From positions 2,661,096 to 2,725,095 of the forward strand of contig NZ_CP080429.1 in assembly GCF_019613795.1 (NCBI RefSeq): 64,000 nt of DNA. The letters run 5' to 3'. Below are positions 27,167 to 37,580 of the stretch, one piece after another (positions within the stretch are counted from its first letter, which is position 1; the number at the start of each line of letters is the position of its first letter). The position numbers were made by a program, and so were the translations under genes. This stretch comes from Flavobacterium litorale (GTDB lineage Bacteria > Bacteroidota > Bacteroidia > Flavobacteriales > Flavobacteriaceae). The notes beneath the pieces were generated by a model. That model did not search any database and was not told the origin of the DNA. It saw nothing but the letters and a program-made list of their open reading frames with translations.

Positions 27167-28289
27167 ATTAGATAATATACCAAAATCCAATTCCGAAAAA
27201 TCAGGAATGAGCGATATCGAAAAGTTACTCAAAACAGAGATTACACTTTTTGGTGGTGGATTTTCTAATAAGAAAAAGCAAGCTTTCTACTTAGAGTTAT
27301 CTGTGCTTTTAAAAGCAGGCATCACTATAAAAGAAGCACTAACATTACTGATAGAATCATTTAAAAAGGAAAAAGACAAGGAGTTACTCAACGGTATATT
27401 ACAACAAGTAATCAACGGAAAACCATTCTCCGAGGCGTTATACGATACTAAGCAATTCTCTGAATACGAATACTTTTCTATAAAGATAGGTGAAGAAACA
27501 GGCACTACAGATAGGGTATGTAAGGAGTTGGGCATTTTTTACGAACGTAAAAACGAACAAAAACGTATTGTAGTGGCAGCGTTAACTTATCCAGCCATAG
27601 TATTATCTACAGCAATTTTAGTAGTTATTTTTATGCTTAGTTACGTAGTACCCATGTTTCAGGACATCTTTAAGCAGAATAATATGGAGCTGCCCTATCT
27701 AACCCAGCTCATTGTTAAGTTGTCTGAAGCAACACAATCATATGGAGGCTTTTTAATAATAGCTATAGTATTACTTTTTGTTGTTAGCAGATTTTTGAAA
27801 AATAATTATACTTACCGCAAAATCAGCCATAAATTCATGCTTAAAGTTCCCATTTTAGGACCTTTTATAAGTAAAATATACTTAGCACAATTTACGCAGG
27901 CAGTTACGTTACTTACTACATCAAAAGTTCCTATACTAAACAGCATCCAGATGGTTACTAAAATGATACGTTTTGTACCATTACAAGAGGCTCTGGTTAA
28001 GGTAGAAGCAAATATTATGAAAGGTGAAAGCTTGAGCGACAGTTTAAAAAATAATAAACTATTTGATAACAGAATTATTTCGCTTGTAAAAGTAGCCGAA
28101 GAAACCAACCAAACAGAGTATATATTCAATCAACTTAACGAACAGTATAATAGTGAAGTTATGCAAAAATCAAAAATTCTATCTACCGTTTTAGAACCAT
28201 TTATCATATTATTCGTAGGCGTATTGGTTGCTGTTTTGCTTGTAGCGATGTATTTACCAATGTTCCAATTAAGTAGTGCTATAGGATAA
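27156..28289 (+). CDS. Inner-membrane platform protein (GspF/PilC family)
   Basis: 377 aa with two GspF domains (about 40-160 and 230-360) and three membrane segments (about 140-165, 195-215, 350-372). Typical motifs: FYLELSVLLKAGITIKEAL and, in the second domain, FTQAVTLLTTSKVPILNSI. It couples the cytoplasmic ATPase to filament assembly. Last gene of the cluster, followed 9 bp later by a strong terminator. The last 80 codons have a diverged second copy at 37703-37934. Confidence 0.93.
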   Translation: MAFKLDNIPKSNSEKSGMSDIEKLLKTEITLFGGGFSNKKKQAFYLELSVLLKAGITIKEALTLLIESFKKEKDKELLNGILQQVINGKPFSEALYDTKQFSEYEYFSIKIGEETGTTDRVCKELGIFYERKNEQKRIVVAALTYPAIVLSTAILVVIFMLSYVVPMFQDIFKQNNMELPYLTQLIVKLSEATQSYGGFLIIAIVLLFVVSRFLKNNYTYRKISHKFMLKVPILGPFISKIYLAQFTQAVTLLTTSKVPILNSIQMVTKMIRFVPLQEALVKVEANIMKGESLSDSLKNNKLFDNRIISLVKVAEETNQTEYIFNQLNEQYNSEVMQKSKILSTVLEPFIILFVGVLVAVLLVAMYLPMFQLSSAIG

Positions 28290-28297
28290 AACACTAA

Positions 28298-28330
28298 AAA
28301 AGGCTTTTGGATTTGTCCAAAAGCCTTTAT
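28298..28330 (+). terminator. Terminator of the gsp-like operon
   Basis: AAAGGCTTTTGGA, loop TTTG, TCCAAAAGCCTTT: a 13-pair stem with T-rich flank, directly between the gspF-like stop and the island junction. Confidence 0.88.
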
Positions 28331-28336
28331 ACTGTA

Positions 28337-28458
28337 GTAGCGAAGACGGGATTTGAACCCGTGACCTCAGGGTTATGAATCCTGATTTATTGCAAAATTT
28401 AGCCCTTTTTAAGATTGATTTTCAGAAAATCGTGTACCGTTTCGTGTACTATTATTAA
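28337..28458 (-). repeat. Island attachment site (A/B junction): tRNA-Met 3' fragment plus element end
   Basis: 28337-28384 is identical to the 3' part of the tRNA-Met gene at 41215-41262, and 28385-28458 is the same element end as at 7773-7846 with a few substitutions. Paired CGTGTAC sites lie at about 28431 and 28443. It is in the same orientation as the intact tRNA, so it is the boundary between two tandem integrations. Confidence 0.86.
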
Positions 28459-28481
28459 AAATTAAATTTACAATTTATTAC

Positions 28482-29159
28482 TCAAATCCAAAAGTAAATC
28501 TTCAAAATAGAAGTTAAAACTATCATACTTTTACTAAAACAAATTGTTCTACGGTTTAATCTTTTAAGATGAGTTCTCAGCGTTAGATTCTTCCTCTCGA
28601 TGTGATTTGTACCGAACCTTTTTATAGAATGTAGTCTTTCATCAATCAAGTACTTGTAATTTTTTAATCTGTCTGTAAATATCTTTTTAGCTTCTGACAA
28701 TTTTAAAGCATAAAGTACGTAATTTAATGTCTTATTGGTTCTTTTACCAACTCTAAAACTAACTATCCTTTTTGATTCTTTCTCCAAAGCATACACTAAC
28801 CAAATAAAATTCTGTTTATGTTTAATATAAGTACATATTTCATCAACTTCATAGGTTTTTCCTTTGCTAATTATTGGCTGTTGAATGTTTTTAGCAATCA
28901 ATACTATCCTCTTTAATAATGTTGTGGTTGAAATTTTCAATACTCTTGCAGTGCTTCTTATTCCCAAACCTTCTTTTGTTAGTTGAATGATACTTTTATC
29001 AATATCAGGCTTGTATGCTTGATAAGCATAATTTTCAACTCTTGTTTTCCTGCACAATTTACAAATGTATCTCTGGTTACCTGAACTTGTTTTTCCATAT
29101 TTTATCATGTTACTAATTTCACCAACACATCTGTAACACCAAGTTTGGTTTGAAGCCAT
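28482..29159 (-). mobile_element. IS1-family transposase (apparently intact)
   Basis: 225 aa from the ATG at 29159 (a further in-frame ATG lies 9 bp upstream). N-terminal zinc finger (WCYRCVGEI, QRYICKLCRK), a helix-turn-helix (IRSTARVLKISTTTLLKRIV), and the catalytic DDE set: YEVDEI, IFTDRLKNY and NHIERKNLTLRTHLKRL. Encoded as one frame without the programmed frameshift of classical IS1. No clear terminal inverted repeats are seen, so the insertion ends are undefined. A degraded relative occupies a comparable place in island A. Confidence 0.9.
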
Positions 29160-29190
29160 TTTTTCCAATTTAAAATATTATAAAATAAAA

Positions 29191-29214
29191 AAACAACCCG
29201 AAGGTTGTTTTAGT
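29191..29214. terminator. Hairpin between IS1 and RHS tip fragment
   Basis: AAACAACC, loop CGAA, GGTTGTTT, flanked by A-rich and T-rich runs. It may end transcription of the RHS region on the minus strand before the transposase gene. Confidence 0.7.
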
Positions 29215-29256
29215 TTAGTTGCAATATTACTATAAATACCTGATTATCTGTATATG

Positions 29257-29580
29257 TTAGATAGAATTATTAGCCATCAACATGTCTGATACATTACCCT
29301 TCTTCTTCTTTCCACCTCCACCTCCAGAAAGGTCATCATGTCCTTGTATTGCTCCTCTCTCGATGAGTTCTTGATCACTTATATGACCCACTTGAGAAAA
29401 ACCTCCTGAATCATTACTTGTATACGTAGTAACACCACTACCTGCATTATTAAAGGCTTCTCCAAAAAAGTCCATACCATCGACACTATCTGCTCCACTT
29501 GGGTCTGCCCAGTATATTGGGTTGTTATCAAAAGCATTGTAAAGCGAATAATCGTAATTTACTATAGATCAATAACTATA
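29257..29580 (-). pseudogene. Displaced RHS C-terminal cassette (orphan tip)
   Basis: On the minus strand this repeats the end of the RHS core (VNYDYSLYNAFDNNPIYWAD) and the start of a tip (MDFFGEAFNNAGSGVTTYTS) found in the intact RHS protein at about 30500-30780, with a stop after VID where the core should continue. The tip then ends quickly in SGGGGGKKKKGNVSDMLMAN. It has no start of its own. Such orphan core-plus-tip fragments are typical remains of RHS tip exchange. Confidence 0.8.
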
Positions 29581-29587
29581 AACGACC

Positions 29588-29971
29588 CTAATTAAGTTTA
29601 TCGTACCTTAACTCTTTAGAAATTAAAAGGTAAAACTCAATATCGTCTTTAATTAATTTTAAAGTATCATTGTTTTTTCTTTTTTTCAATGTAAATGGAG
29701 TAGAAATATCTTCAAAAAGCACAATACTATCTCTGAAATGAAACTCGGAATACCAGCTAATGCCACCAGAGTTATATTGTTTGTTGTTTAGAAACAAGCC
29801 ATTTCTTTCAAAAGATATTTTTTTTACATTTATATTTTTTAGCCCAAACTCTTTTCTAATTTTTGGAGCGTGAACAAGGTCTTCTCGATTTTTTTTATTC
29901 ATTAGAATAACGAAAACTAAACCTATAATAACCACGATAGTTAAATACAATAATTTATTTTTCTTATACAT
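29588..29971 (-). CDS. Putative RHS-associated immunity or accessory membrane protein
   Basis: 127 aa: one N-terminal membrane helix (LYLTIVVIIGLVFVILM), then about 100 residues of alternating strands and helices. No family recognised. It starts 1 bp after the RHS gene stops, on the same strand, exactly where immunity genes follow RHS toxins. The call rests on position only. Confidence 0.5.
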   Translation of the reverse strand: MYKKNKLLYLTIVVIIGLVFVILMNKKNREDLVHAPKIRKEFGLKNINVKKISFERNGLFLNNKQYNSGGISWYSEFHFRDSIVLFEDISTPFTLKKRKNNDTLKLIKDDIEFYLLISKELRYDKLN

Positions 29972-29972
29972 C

Positions 29973-32900
29973 TTAATCCATTATTAATGTTTCACCCCAA
30001 TTTATATTTATGTCTAACAGCGTTGCAGAAATGCCAACACCGAATGATGCCCCGAGTCCATATACCGTATTATTACCTACTTGTGCATATGTAACTGATA
30101 CACCCGCGCTCAATAGAAGATCACCTGACACCGCAATATTAGTTCGATCACCTTTAAAGGTGTTAGGTCCCATATCACTTACTGAACCACTAAAATAAAA
30201 AACATCTAAAGACAGACCTGTCGATACGTACATAGATGTTGATCCACCGCCATAATCACTAAAATAATATAGTCCTGCTTTATCACCTCTCAAAATCTGG
30301 AACCCACCAGTTCCTGCAACTCCCCCCATTGAAATACCACCTTCTACTGATAGTGATATTGCAATAGCATCAGGTCCGTACTTATGCCTCTCTTGTCCTG
30401 TTAATAAAGCCATCGCATCATTTGTCAAGTTTATCATTGTACCATGAGGCGTAGCATAATTTGCAATTCGTATTAATCTTTCGGCAAGAGTGGGAGTATA
30501 TCCTCCACCAGAACCGCCGCTTCCAGAAAGATCAGCGTGCTTTTCTATAACCCCTCTTCTAATAAGCTCCTGGTCGCTCTCACGACCTGTTTGATAAAAA
30601 CCTCCTGAACCATTACTTGTATACATAGTAACACCGCTACCTGCGTTATTAAAGGCTTCTTTGAAAAAGTCCATACCATCAATACTATTCGCACCACTTG
30701 GGTCTGCCCAATATACTGGATTATTATCAAAAGCACTGTATGGGGAATAATTATAATGCACTATAGGGTCTATAACTACCCAGCGGGCTATGGCTGGGTC
30801 GTACTGCCTCATGTCCATTTCGTACATGTTTATGCCTAAGGCTTCTTCGTATTCTATACCATTGTACTTCCATTGTTGGGCTACGCTATTAGCTGCTTGT
30901 ACGTTGTAGGTAGTGTTGTAGCCTTTGTGCTTCATACCAAAGGCGTAATAGTTATTTTCTTCTATAACTTCTATGTCTAGTTTTTTTATCGCAAAGTCTA
31001 ACACTTCAAAATTAGTGGTTAGCCCAGCTATAACACTGGTTTCTGTTATGTCAATTGTTAACGATAGTCCGCTTGCTTCTGTTACGGTATATACAAAGTT
31101 AAGGTATTGTGATCCTGCTTGCAAATCGGCTATTTGGTATTCTGTCCATGTACCAGTGTTTGAATCTGCTTCGGACATGAATACACGTACTTTGTTGCTT
31201 GTACCTCTGTCTACTAATATACTTATTTCGTATTTATCACCAGGCATGGCATTGGTAGCAATATCTTTACGTACGCCTGCTAAAACGCCTCCTGTTATTA
31301 CCATAGCACTGTTTTGCAGTTGTTTGGTTGCTCCGCCTTTGGCTACAAATCCGCCATAACTGGTATCAAAGGTGCTGCTTGCTACTTCGGTTGGGTTTTC
31401 GAGGTAGCTTAGCCTTACGTTACCCAAGTGGTCTTTGTACTGGTACACGTAGGCAAATTTGCCTTGGTTGTTGGTTACATAACCCTCTTCGGTGGGGAAA
31501 AATTGTAGGTTAGTGTCACCATCGTTTACTTGTTGGTATACAAAACCACTATTGTATTGGGTAGTGGTTATGGTACTGCCATCGGTTACTGTTTTTTGTA
31601 GTTTGGTTCCTGTAGCGGTGTATATGTAATTTATGTAGTGGGTGGCATCTATAGTTACCTCGGTAGGGAGGTTAAGGTAGTTGTAGCGTATGTTGGCTAT
31701 GCCTTTGTTTCTGTCTAACGTTAGGTTACCATTGGCATCGTACTCGTAATCGATGCCATTTGTATTTCCGTCTGTAAAGCCCTCGCTATAGCCGTTGTCT
31801 GTAACACTTTCTAGCTTGTTACTGTAAGGTTCGTAACTGTATGTTAAAACATCAATAATATCTATTTGGTCGGTTCCTTTTAGTCCGTAACGTTCTAAAT
31901 GCAATATGTTACCATTTTTATCGTAATTAATACCTGCTTCGTTGTAACTTTCAAATACTGTAGGGTTAGTTACCAAACCATAATCATTAGGGGTGGTATA
32001 ATTGGCATCGGTTAGGCGGTTCATATCATCGTAATCGTACCTGTAACTCCGTAGTTTATTATCGGTTTTGGTTTTCCAGTGGGTTTCGGCTATGTTGCCA
32101 TTGTATAAAGATTTTGATGTTGTTAATGCAGTGGTATTGTAATTTATACCAAAGGTAAACAGGTCGTCGCTTGTGCTTAAATCGGTTGTAGTGTCGTTTA
32201 TGCCTTTTAGCCAGCCACGTATGTTAAAACTGTAATCTACGGTTTGTAGCCCTTGGGTAGCATAGTAACTGGCTCCCATTACGCCACCTACCTTTTTTTG
32301 TATGAGTTGCCCTAGTTCGTCGTACTTATTGTATACTATCATTTCTACATGGGGCATGTTTACTTCCTGCTGGGTATGGGCCAGCAGGCGGTGCATATGG
32401 TCGTAGGTATAAAAATCGTCAATTGTAGTTACTTCCCAAAAGGTAGAACTGTTACCGCCTACATTGGTAACTATTTTTTTGCGGTGTGCTGTTCGGGTTT
32501 GTACGGGTGCTCCTGTAAAATCCAGATCCATCCTTAGGTATTGGTTATACTCCAAATAATCGTCTTTGGTGTAGTTGAATATAGGTTCTGCCCTATCGTT
32601 ATACGCTGCTAACGAGAATACCCAGTCGTTAGTATCGAGTACGCGTACGTACGAGCCTGTAGGTAGCATTTTGGTATTGGTGGTAACCGTTTCATCAAAC
32701 ACGGTAGTGGGTAAAAGCGAGCCTTGACTTACGGAATCGTAATTGTAATCATCATAATAATTTATGGTAAGTACCTCAACATTATTAGCGTTATTGGGTA
32801 GGCGTTGTGGGTAAGCGTTATCGGTGTACCAAACTTTTCTGCTTCCGTCTGAAAAATAACTTTGGGTACGGCTTTCGTTGAGTACGGGGTTTGTTGCTGT

Positions 32901-34835
32901 GTTAATGTTGTTTTGTATATCGGCTCGTGTAAGGGTTTCTGTTACCTGACCTGTGTATACGGGACGATTGAATTTATCGTATTTGGTAAATAGCCATTTG
33001 GAGTCGGGTGCCAGGTTTTGGTCCTGCGCCATAACCAGTCGGTTTAACTTGTCGTATACCATGTACTCCCAGCCTTTACCAGGTATCTTTTTTTCGATAA
33101 CGCGATTACGATAATCGTAATGGTAAATATAACAGAGTCCTTCCAGCGCTGCTTGTTCAATTTCTAAGTCAGGTTGTGCTTCGTTAAATACCCCCGTAAA
33201 GTTAATGGTCTCAAAAGTACCATTACCTGTAATGTAAATGTAATTATCGCGTAATTCTGCGTAGTATTTGTAACCGTTACCTTCTATAATTCCTAGGGAA
33301 CGATTGGTTAATCGGCGTTGTATACCTAACGGAAAAGTCATACCTTGCTGTAACGATAGTGCTTGTGTTGCTGATATACTTAACGATAAGGTTAGCGCAT
33401 TATCGGTATCTACGCTTACGGCTATACCGCCCGATGCGCCATAGCTATTTGGTGTATAAGTAGTAAGTATGTCGGCGTTATCTAATGTTGCAATATCTTT
33501 TTCATACAGTGCTGCTACCTCTGGAGCTATATCGCATAGCGATGTCCAAGGGTAATTTTGGTTGTACTCAAGTCTTGCATCGCCCATAAAGCTAGTGTTT
33601 GTTGATGGTATTTTTCCACTACCCGTTACCATAAGGCTATTACTTTGAATAGAAAATATATAACTATATCCAGTACCTTGCAGTCTACCTAGTTCTTTAT
33701 CTTGTAACTGTCCAAAATCTCTCAAATCAGCTATTATACCGTTTTTTAATTCCATATCATTCGTAAAACTCATATTGAGATTTAAGATGACACTATCTGT
33801 ACCGTTTGGGATTAGTGAGAATCCACCCTGACCGCCATATTGATCTATTAAATCGACATTTAGTATAGCAGCGTTATCATATGCCTGTAAGTCCCTTTCA
33901 TAGTCTGTTGCTAATTTACTATCTACTACCGCCAAATCCGTCCATGGGTAATTCCTACCCGCGTAGATTACAGGGTCGTTCCCAATAACAATTTGGTCTG
34001 AAGCTAGTGGCGGGATAACGTAGGTTAGGTTATCATATTTATCGTATACGTAATACGTATCGTGAGCTTGATTATCATCAAAAGTTCGCTTTAGAATGGT
34101 TTTCCCTTGTAAATCGGTAAACTCTTGTGTGGTTTTATTGTTGCCGTCAGCAGCAGTCCAGTTTTCATCTTTAGTTGTGTTTTTTATTAACGACCAAGGT
34201 TCGTAATAACCATCAATTCCTAATTTTGGTTTTTCGGTACTAGTATCAGGAAAAGTAACAGTAAAATTGCGTACCTCGTTAGTTTGGTTAGTATCATAAC
34301 CAAAACGTATGGTGTGGTCTTTATCATTAACAGTACTTCCCTTCCAAGCTTCGCCAGGTGCTGCTTGCTTTAATACCCTGTTTAATGGTGAAGCTTCGTA
34401 AAAAGTTTCGCTATAGGGGTTGAGTGAAGTGGTAGTAATATCTTCGGGATATTTATTGAGGTATAAGGTATTAACCGCAGGGATAAGGCTATTGTTATCA
34501 CGATAATCAAGCGACGAATCGGGCAAGGTTCCACTGTTACGAGGCGGCGTTTGATGGGCAAAAGGCAGATAGCTGCGAGTTTGTTTACCTGTTGTAGCAT
34601 CGTATACTATAGGGGTTACAATATCTTGTTTGTCGCCACCTGCTCTTGCAGCTATGGTTTGTATTGGTCTACCCAAACCATCGTAGTATTGTACGGTAAC
34701 TAAAGTATCATCTTCTGTAAGAATACCAGCGGTAGTAGGTTTAATGTAGGTTATAGTTTTTACGTAGTTTTGATCCTGACTTTGCGCGATTACTAAAACA
34801 GGTAGTAATAGTAATATATATAGTAGCTTCTTCAT
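29973..34835 (-). CDS. Large secreted RHS-repeat protein, DUF6443 type
   Basis: 1620 aa. Signal peptide MKKLLYILLLLPVLVIAQ; N-terminal DUF6443 domain (YYDGLGRPIQTIAARAGGDK); a long series of YD repeats (YDKYDNLTYVIP, YDKLNRLVMAQD, YDANGNLTLDRN) that build a hollow beta shell; then the conserved RHS core end (GINMYEMDMRQYDPAIARWV) and DP(S)G cleavage-type motif at WADPSGAN. The last 190 residues are the variable tip, rich in glycine and alternating strands, with no catalytic motif visible. A carbohydrate-binding-like insert lies near residue 1160. Cargo may be a toxin or adhesin; export route is Sec plus an unknown outer-membrane step. Confidence 0.88.
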   Translation of the reverse strand: MKKLLYILLLLPVLVIAQSQDQNYVKTITYIKPTTAGILTEDDTLVTVQYYDGLGRPIQTIAARAGGDKQDIVTPIVYDATTGKQTRSYLPFAHQTPPRNSGTLPDSSLDYRDNNSLIPAVNTLYLNKYPEDITTTSLNPYSETFYEASPLNRVLKQAAPGEAWKGSTVNDKDHTIRFGYDTNQTNEVRNFTVTFPDTSTEKPKLGIDGYYEPWSLIKNTTKDENWTAADGNNKTTQEFTDLQGKTILKRTFDDNQAHDTYYVYDKYDNLTYVIPPLASDQIVIGNDPVIYAGRNYPWTDLAVVDSKLATDYERDLQAYDNAAILNVDLIDQYGGQGGFSLIPNGTDSVILNLNMSFTNDMELKNGIIADLRDFGQLQDKELGRLQGTGYSYIFSIQSNSLMVTGSGKIPSTNTSFMGDARLEYNQNYPWTSLCDIAPEVAALYEKDIATLDNADILTTYTPNSYGASGGIAVSVDTDNALTLSLSISATQALSLQQGMTFPLGIQRRLTNRSLGIIEGNGYKYYAELRDNYIYITGNGTFETINFTGVFNEAQPDLEIEQAALEGLCYIYHYDYRNRVIEKKIPGKGWEYMVYDKLNRLVMAQDQNLAPDSKWLFTKYDKFNRPVYTGQVTETLTRADIQNNINTATNPVLNESRTQSYFSDGSRKVWYTDNAYPQRLPNNANNVEVLTINYYDDYNYDSVSQGSLLPTTVFDETVTTNTKMLPTGSYVRVLDTNDWVFSLAAYNDRAEPIFNYTKDDYLEYNQYLRMDLDFTGAPVQTRTAHRKKIVTNVGGNSSTFWEVTTIDDFYTYDHMHRLLAHTQQEVNMPHVEMIVYNKYDELGQLIQKKVGGVMGASYYATQGLQTVDYSFNIRGWLKGINDTTTDLSTSDDLFTFGINYNTTALTTSKSLYNGNIAETHWKTKTDNKLRSYRYDYDDMNRLTDANYTTPNDYGLVTNPTVFESYNEAGINYDKNGNILHLERYGLKGTDQIDIIDVLTYSYEPYSNKLESVTDNGYSEGFTDGNTNGIDYEYDANGNLTLDRNKGIANIRYNYLNLPTEVTIDATHYINYIYTATGTKLQKTVTDGSTITTTQYNSGFVYQQVNDGDTNLQFFPTEEGYVTNNQGKFAYVYQYKDHLGNVRLSYLENPTEVASSTFDTSYGGFVAKGGATKQLQNSAMVITGGVLAGVRKDIATNAMPGDKYEISILVDRGTSNKVRVFMSEADSNTGTWTEYQIADLQAGSQYLNFVYTVTEASGLSLTIDITETSVIAGLTTNFEVLDFAIKKLDIEVIEENNYYAFGMKHKGYNTTYNVQAANSVAQQWKYNGIEYEEALGINMYEMDMRQYDPAIARWVVIDPIVHYNYSPYSAFDNNPVYWADPSGANSIDGMDFFKEAFNNAGSGVTMYTSNGSGGFYQTGRESDQELIRRGVIEKHADLSGSGGSGGGYTPTLAERLIRIANYATPHGTMINLTNDAMALLTGQERHKYGPDAIAISLSVEGGISMGGVAGTGGFQILRGDKAGLYYFSDYGGGSTSMYVSTGLSLDVFYFSGSVSDMGPNTFKGDRTNIAVSGDLLLSAGVSVTYAQVGNNTVYGLGASFGVGISATLLDININWGETLIMD

Positions 34836-34841
34836 AGCTGA

Positions 34842-37580
34842 TTAATTTTGCATTTTGTTATGGTACTCGTTTTCTGAAAGGATATTTCCTTCGTGGTCTA
34901 CTACTTGTTTAAGCCTATTTTCGGTATCGTAAATGTAAGTGGTACGGCGTTTTCTAGCATCAGTAATAGTAGAAACACCTACTAAAGGAATATGAGTATA
35001 AGTGGTAATTACAGTATCTGCCAATGCAGGAAGATTTCTCAAATTATCTAGCTCAGTAAGTAATTGTGCTTCTGTACCTGTATCAGATTCTGATTTAATT
35101 GTGCTGAGTAAAGTCGAATCAATATCACTGTAAGAATTTATTCCCTCTATTTTGGCGATGATTTGACTGTCTTGATACCCCCAAATGTAAGCCACTTTTA
35201 ATCCGTCTTCTTGCGTAAATTCAAGCAGGTGCCCGTATTCGTCATAACGGTCAAAATGTACGGTAATGGTAAAGGCATCATTACCTTTTGCTACTTGCGT
35301 AGAAGAAGGTAGGTAGGAATTATTTATTAGATTTCCTTGTGAATTTATCCAATTATTATTATGGTTGATTCTACTAATACTCAACAACTCACTATTTCGG
35401 TATTCCTCCACGCTTTCAGGCTGGATACGATTTTTAAAATTACTATCACTATTTAGTTCATGATAGTAATATTTCGTGGTTAGCTCATCACCTTTACTAT
35501 CAGTAAAAGTATGCGTTTTTATCTTTCTATTCGGATAATAAGTATAGTTATCGATTGTGTTTACCATACCCGAAGGATGATAAAACTTTTTATCTACTTT
35601 GGTTATGCCTGCCCATCCCAACTCGTAACCAAATGACGACTGACCATCACCAATGGTACCTATCTCATTAAAATCATAAGTATATGTAGTTTCTTGCTGC
35701 AAAACATCTTCTGAATTATAGACTTTTTTATTTAGTAACTTTCCTATTTTATATGAAGGTTTTCTGGCATCTGCAGCTTCATGAGGCGTTAGACAATCTT
35801 CCACTTCGTTATTCGTAATAAATGAATGATCAATATACCCCCCGTTATCAGCCGTAGAAGTTACACGAACATTACTGTAAACCACAGGTGAATTAGAACT
35901 TTTAACTAAACTTGAAAGGCTATAGTTATAGTTTGAGCGACTAGGCCAATGGTTCATTGTTAATGATCCACTACTCATGTCAGGCTCATCAGGTAGTGTA
36001 TAGTCATAATTTATTTCTTTAATAGGAATATATTGTGATGAAAGGTCATCGTCGTAATACTCTTTCGGTACATCATCGGTAACAAAGTGAGCTATACTTT
36101 TTATGCGGATACCTGGACCCTTATACCACTTCTTTATCGGAGTAGGATTAAAAGGATCCTGATTTTGATTATGATCATTAAAATCAGAACTATCGTTTTC
36201 AAAAAAGTTCTCATCAATATTTCCTCTTGTATTAGAGTCCCCTCCTACACAATCAATTCTTTTTCCATTTTTGAAAGAATAAGTATTAAGTTCATAATCA
36301 TAAATAACGCAACCACCTGTAGGCAATGTTACTTTTTGTAATACGCCTTGCTTTGCTAAATTGTTAGATTTGAACTGTGAAAAATCACTTATAAGTGATG
36401 CATTTACATAACCGTAATTATTCCAACTATAACCATCAAGAGAAGGTCCCGTATAATGATAAGAGAAAGTATATTTATCTCCTGAAGGACCTTCTGTAAA
36501 ACTTTTTAACCTAATATTGGGAGTAGAACCCGCTAATTGATCAGTTAAAAGCTCTGTAGTAAAAGCGTATCCTTTAATGTATTGCCCAAAAGCATTTGTA
36601 ACATACATAGAGGAGTACGTATATGTCATTACTGGAGTATTTTGCCCAACATGGTTACCTGAAAAAGTAACTGAGCCTACACCAGGGACATTTATACTAG
36701 ATAACATTTTTATATGATTGGCTTCACCCTCATCTGTATCATGATAACTAAGCTGATTTGGGAGGTCGGTATAATTAAAAACTGCTAAAGGCTCACCTGG
36801 TGTAGGTGATGATACAGTAAAGTTGAGAAAAGGATCAAAATTTAGTGCATTAGTATCGTATATGTGACTCATATGATAAGCAGAAGGTGTATTAATACGT
36901 CTTTCTATTTCTTCAGGTTCACCAGTATACGGATTTATTTCATCTAACTCTTCTGTAAAAACATTTACATAAGTATCTTTTATAGAAAAAACATAAGCAT
37001 AACCTTTTATATCGTAAAAAATAAAGGCTCGTATTTTATAAGTACTCGGAATATAAACAACCTTCATTTCAACTATTTCACTGTCATTTTCACTGACTTT
37101 ACCTTTTAATTCATAATTTGTTAAATCCATTTCAACTGTAAATCCCCCCGAATAACCCATAAAGTTAAAGTTTCCAGATACAGGAAGTCCTGAAGGGTTT
37201 ACTGGTGCATTTGTATCATCATCATGAAGAGAATCGTAAAGAGATTTCCATTTACGACTCTTACCATCGTCAAAAGATACTGTACCACCTTTAGAAAGTG
37301 TCCAGCCACGACCACAATTTCCTTCCTTCTCTCTAAATACAGCAACACTTAATGGATGGTAACTAAGACTTAAGTTAATTGAGATATCTTTGGATCTTGT
37401 CGGCATACTATATAGTGGAAATGATATATTGGGGATACCTGTATATAAATCTACAGGATTACTGCCATAAACCATCAAGCCTGATACCGAAGGACTTTGT
37501 GGAGCCTCTGTTTGAGAATAAAGAGTGAATCCGCAAAGTAAGAGACACTGAAGAAGAAACGTGAAAATTGGTTTTTTCAT
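34842..37580 (-). CDS. Secreted RHS/YD-repeat partner protein
   Basis: 912 aa from the ATG at 37580, which begins a signal peptide (MKKPIFTFLLQCLLLCGFTL); the frame is open 42 bp further. The N-terminal part (YGSNPVDLYTGIPNISFPLY) is typical of SpvB/RHS-partner proteins in Bacteroidota; YD-type repeats appear near the end (YDEYGHLLEFTQEDGLKVAY, YIYDTENRLKQVVDHEGN). It lies 6 bp upstream of the DUF6443 RHS gene, so the two form an operon and probably one particle. The start codon abuts the duplicated gsp promoter block, which would drive this gene divergently. Confidence 0.82.
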   Translation of the reverse strand: MKKPIFTFLLQCLLLCGFTLYSQTEAPQSPSVSGLMVYGSNPVDLYTGIPNISFPLYSMPTRSKDISINLSLSYHPLSVAVFREKEGNCGRGWTLSKGGTVSFDDGKSRKWKSLYDSLHDDDTNAPVNPSGLPVSGNFNFMGYSGGFTVEMDLTNYELKGKVSENDSEIVEMKVVYIPSTYKIRAFIFYDIKGYAYVFSIKDTYVNVFTEELDEINPYTGEPEEIERRINTPSAYHMSHIYDTNALNFDPFLNFTVSSPTPGEPLAVFNYTDLPNQLSYHDTDEGEANHIKMLSSINVPGVGSVTFSGNHVGQNTPVMTYTYSSMYVTNAFGQYIKGYAFTTELLTDQLAGSTPNIRLKSFTEGPSGDKYTFSYHYTGPSLDGYSWNNYGYVNASLISDFSQFKSNNLAKQGVLQKVTLPTGGCVIYDYELNTYSFKNGKRIDCVGGDSNTRGNIDENFFENDSSDFNDHNQNQDPFNPTPIKKWYKGPGIRIKSIAHFVTDDVPKEYYDDDLSSQYIPIKEINYDYTLPDEPDMSSGSLTMNHWPSRSNYNYSLSSLVKSSNSPVVYSNVRVTSTADNGGYIDHSFITNNEVEDCLTPHEAADARKPSYKIGKLLNKKVYNSEDVLQQETTYTYDFNEIGTIGDGQSSFGYELGWAGITKVDKKFYHPSGMVNTIDNYTYYPNRKIKTHTFTDSKGDELTTKYYYHELNSDSNFKNRIQPESVEEYRNSELLSISRINHNNNWINSQGNLINNSYLPSSTQVAKGNDAFTITVHFDRYDEYGHLLEFTQEDGLKVAYIWGYQDSQIIAKIEGINSYSDIDSTLLSTIKSESDTGTEAQLLTELDNLRNLPALADTVITTYTHIPLVGVSTITDARKRRTTYIYDTENRLKQVVDHEGNILSENEYHNKMQN

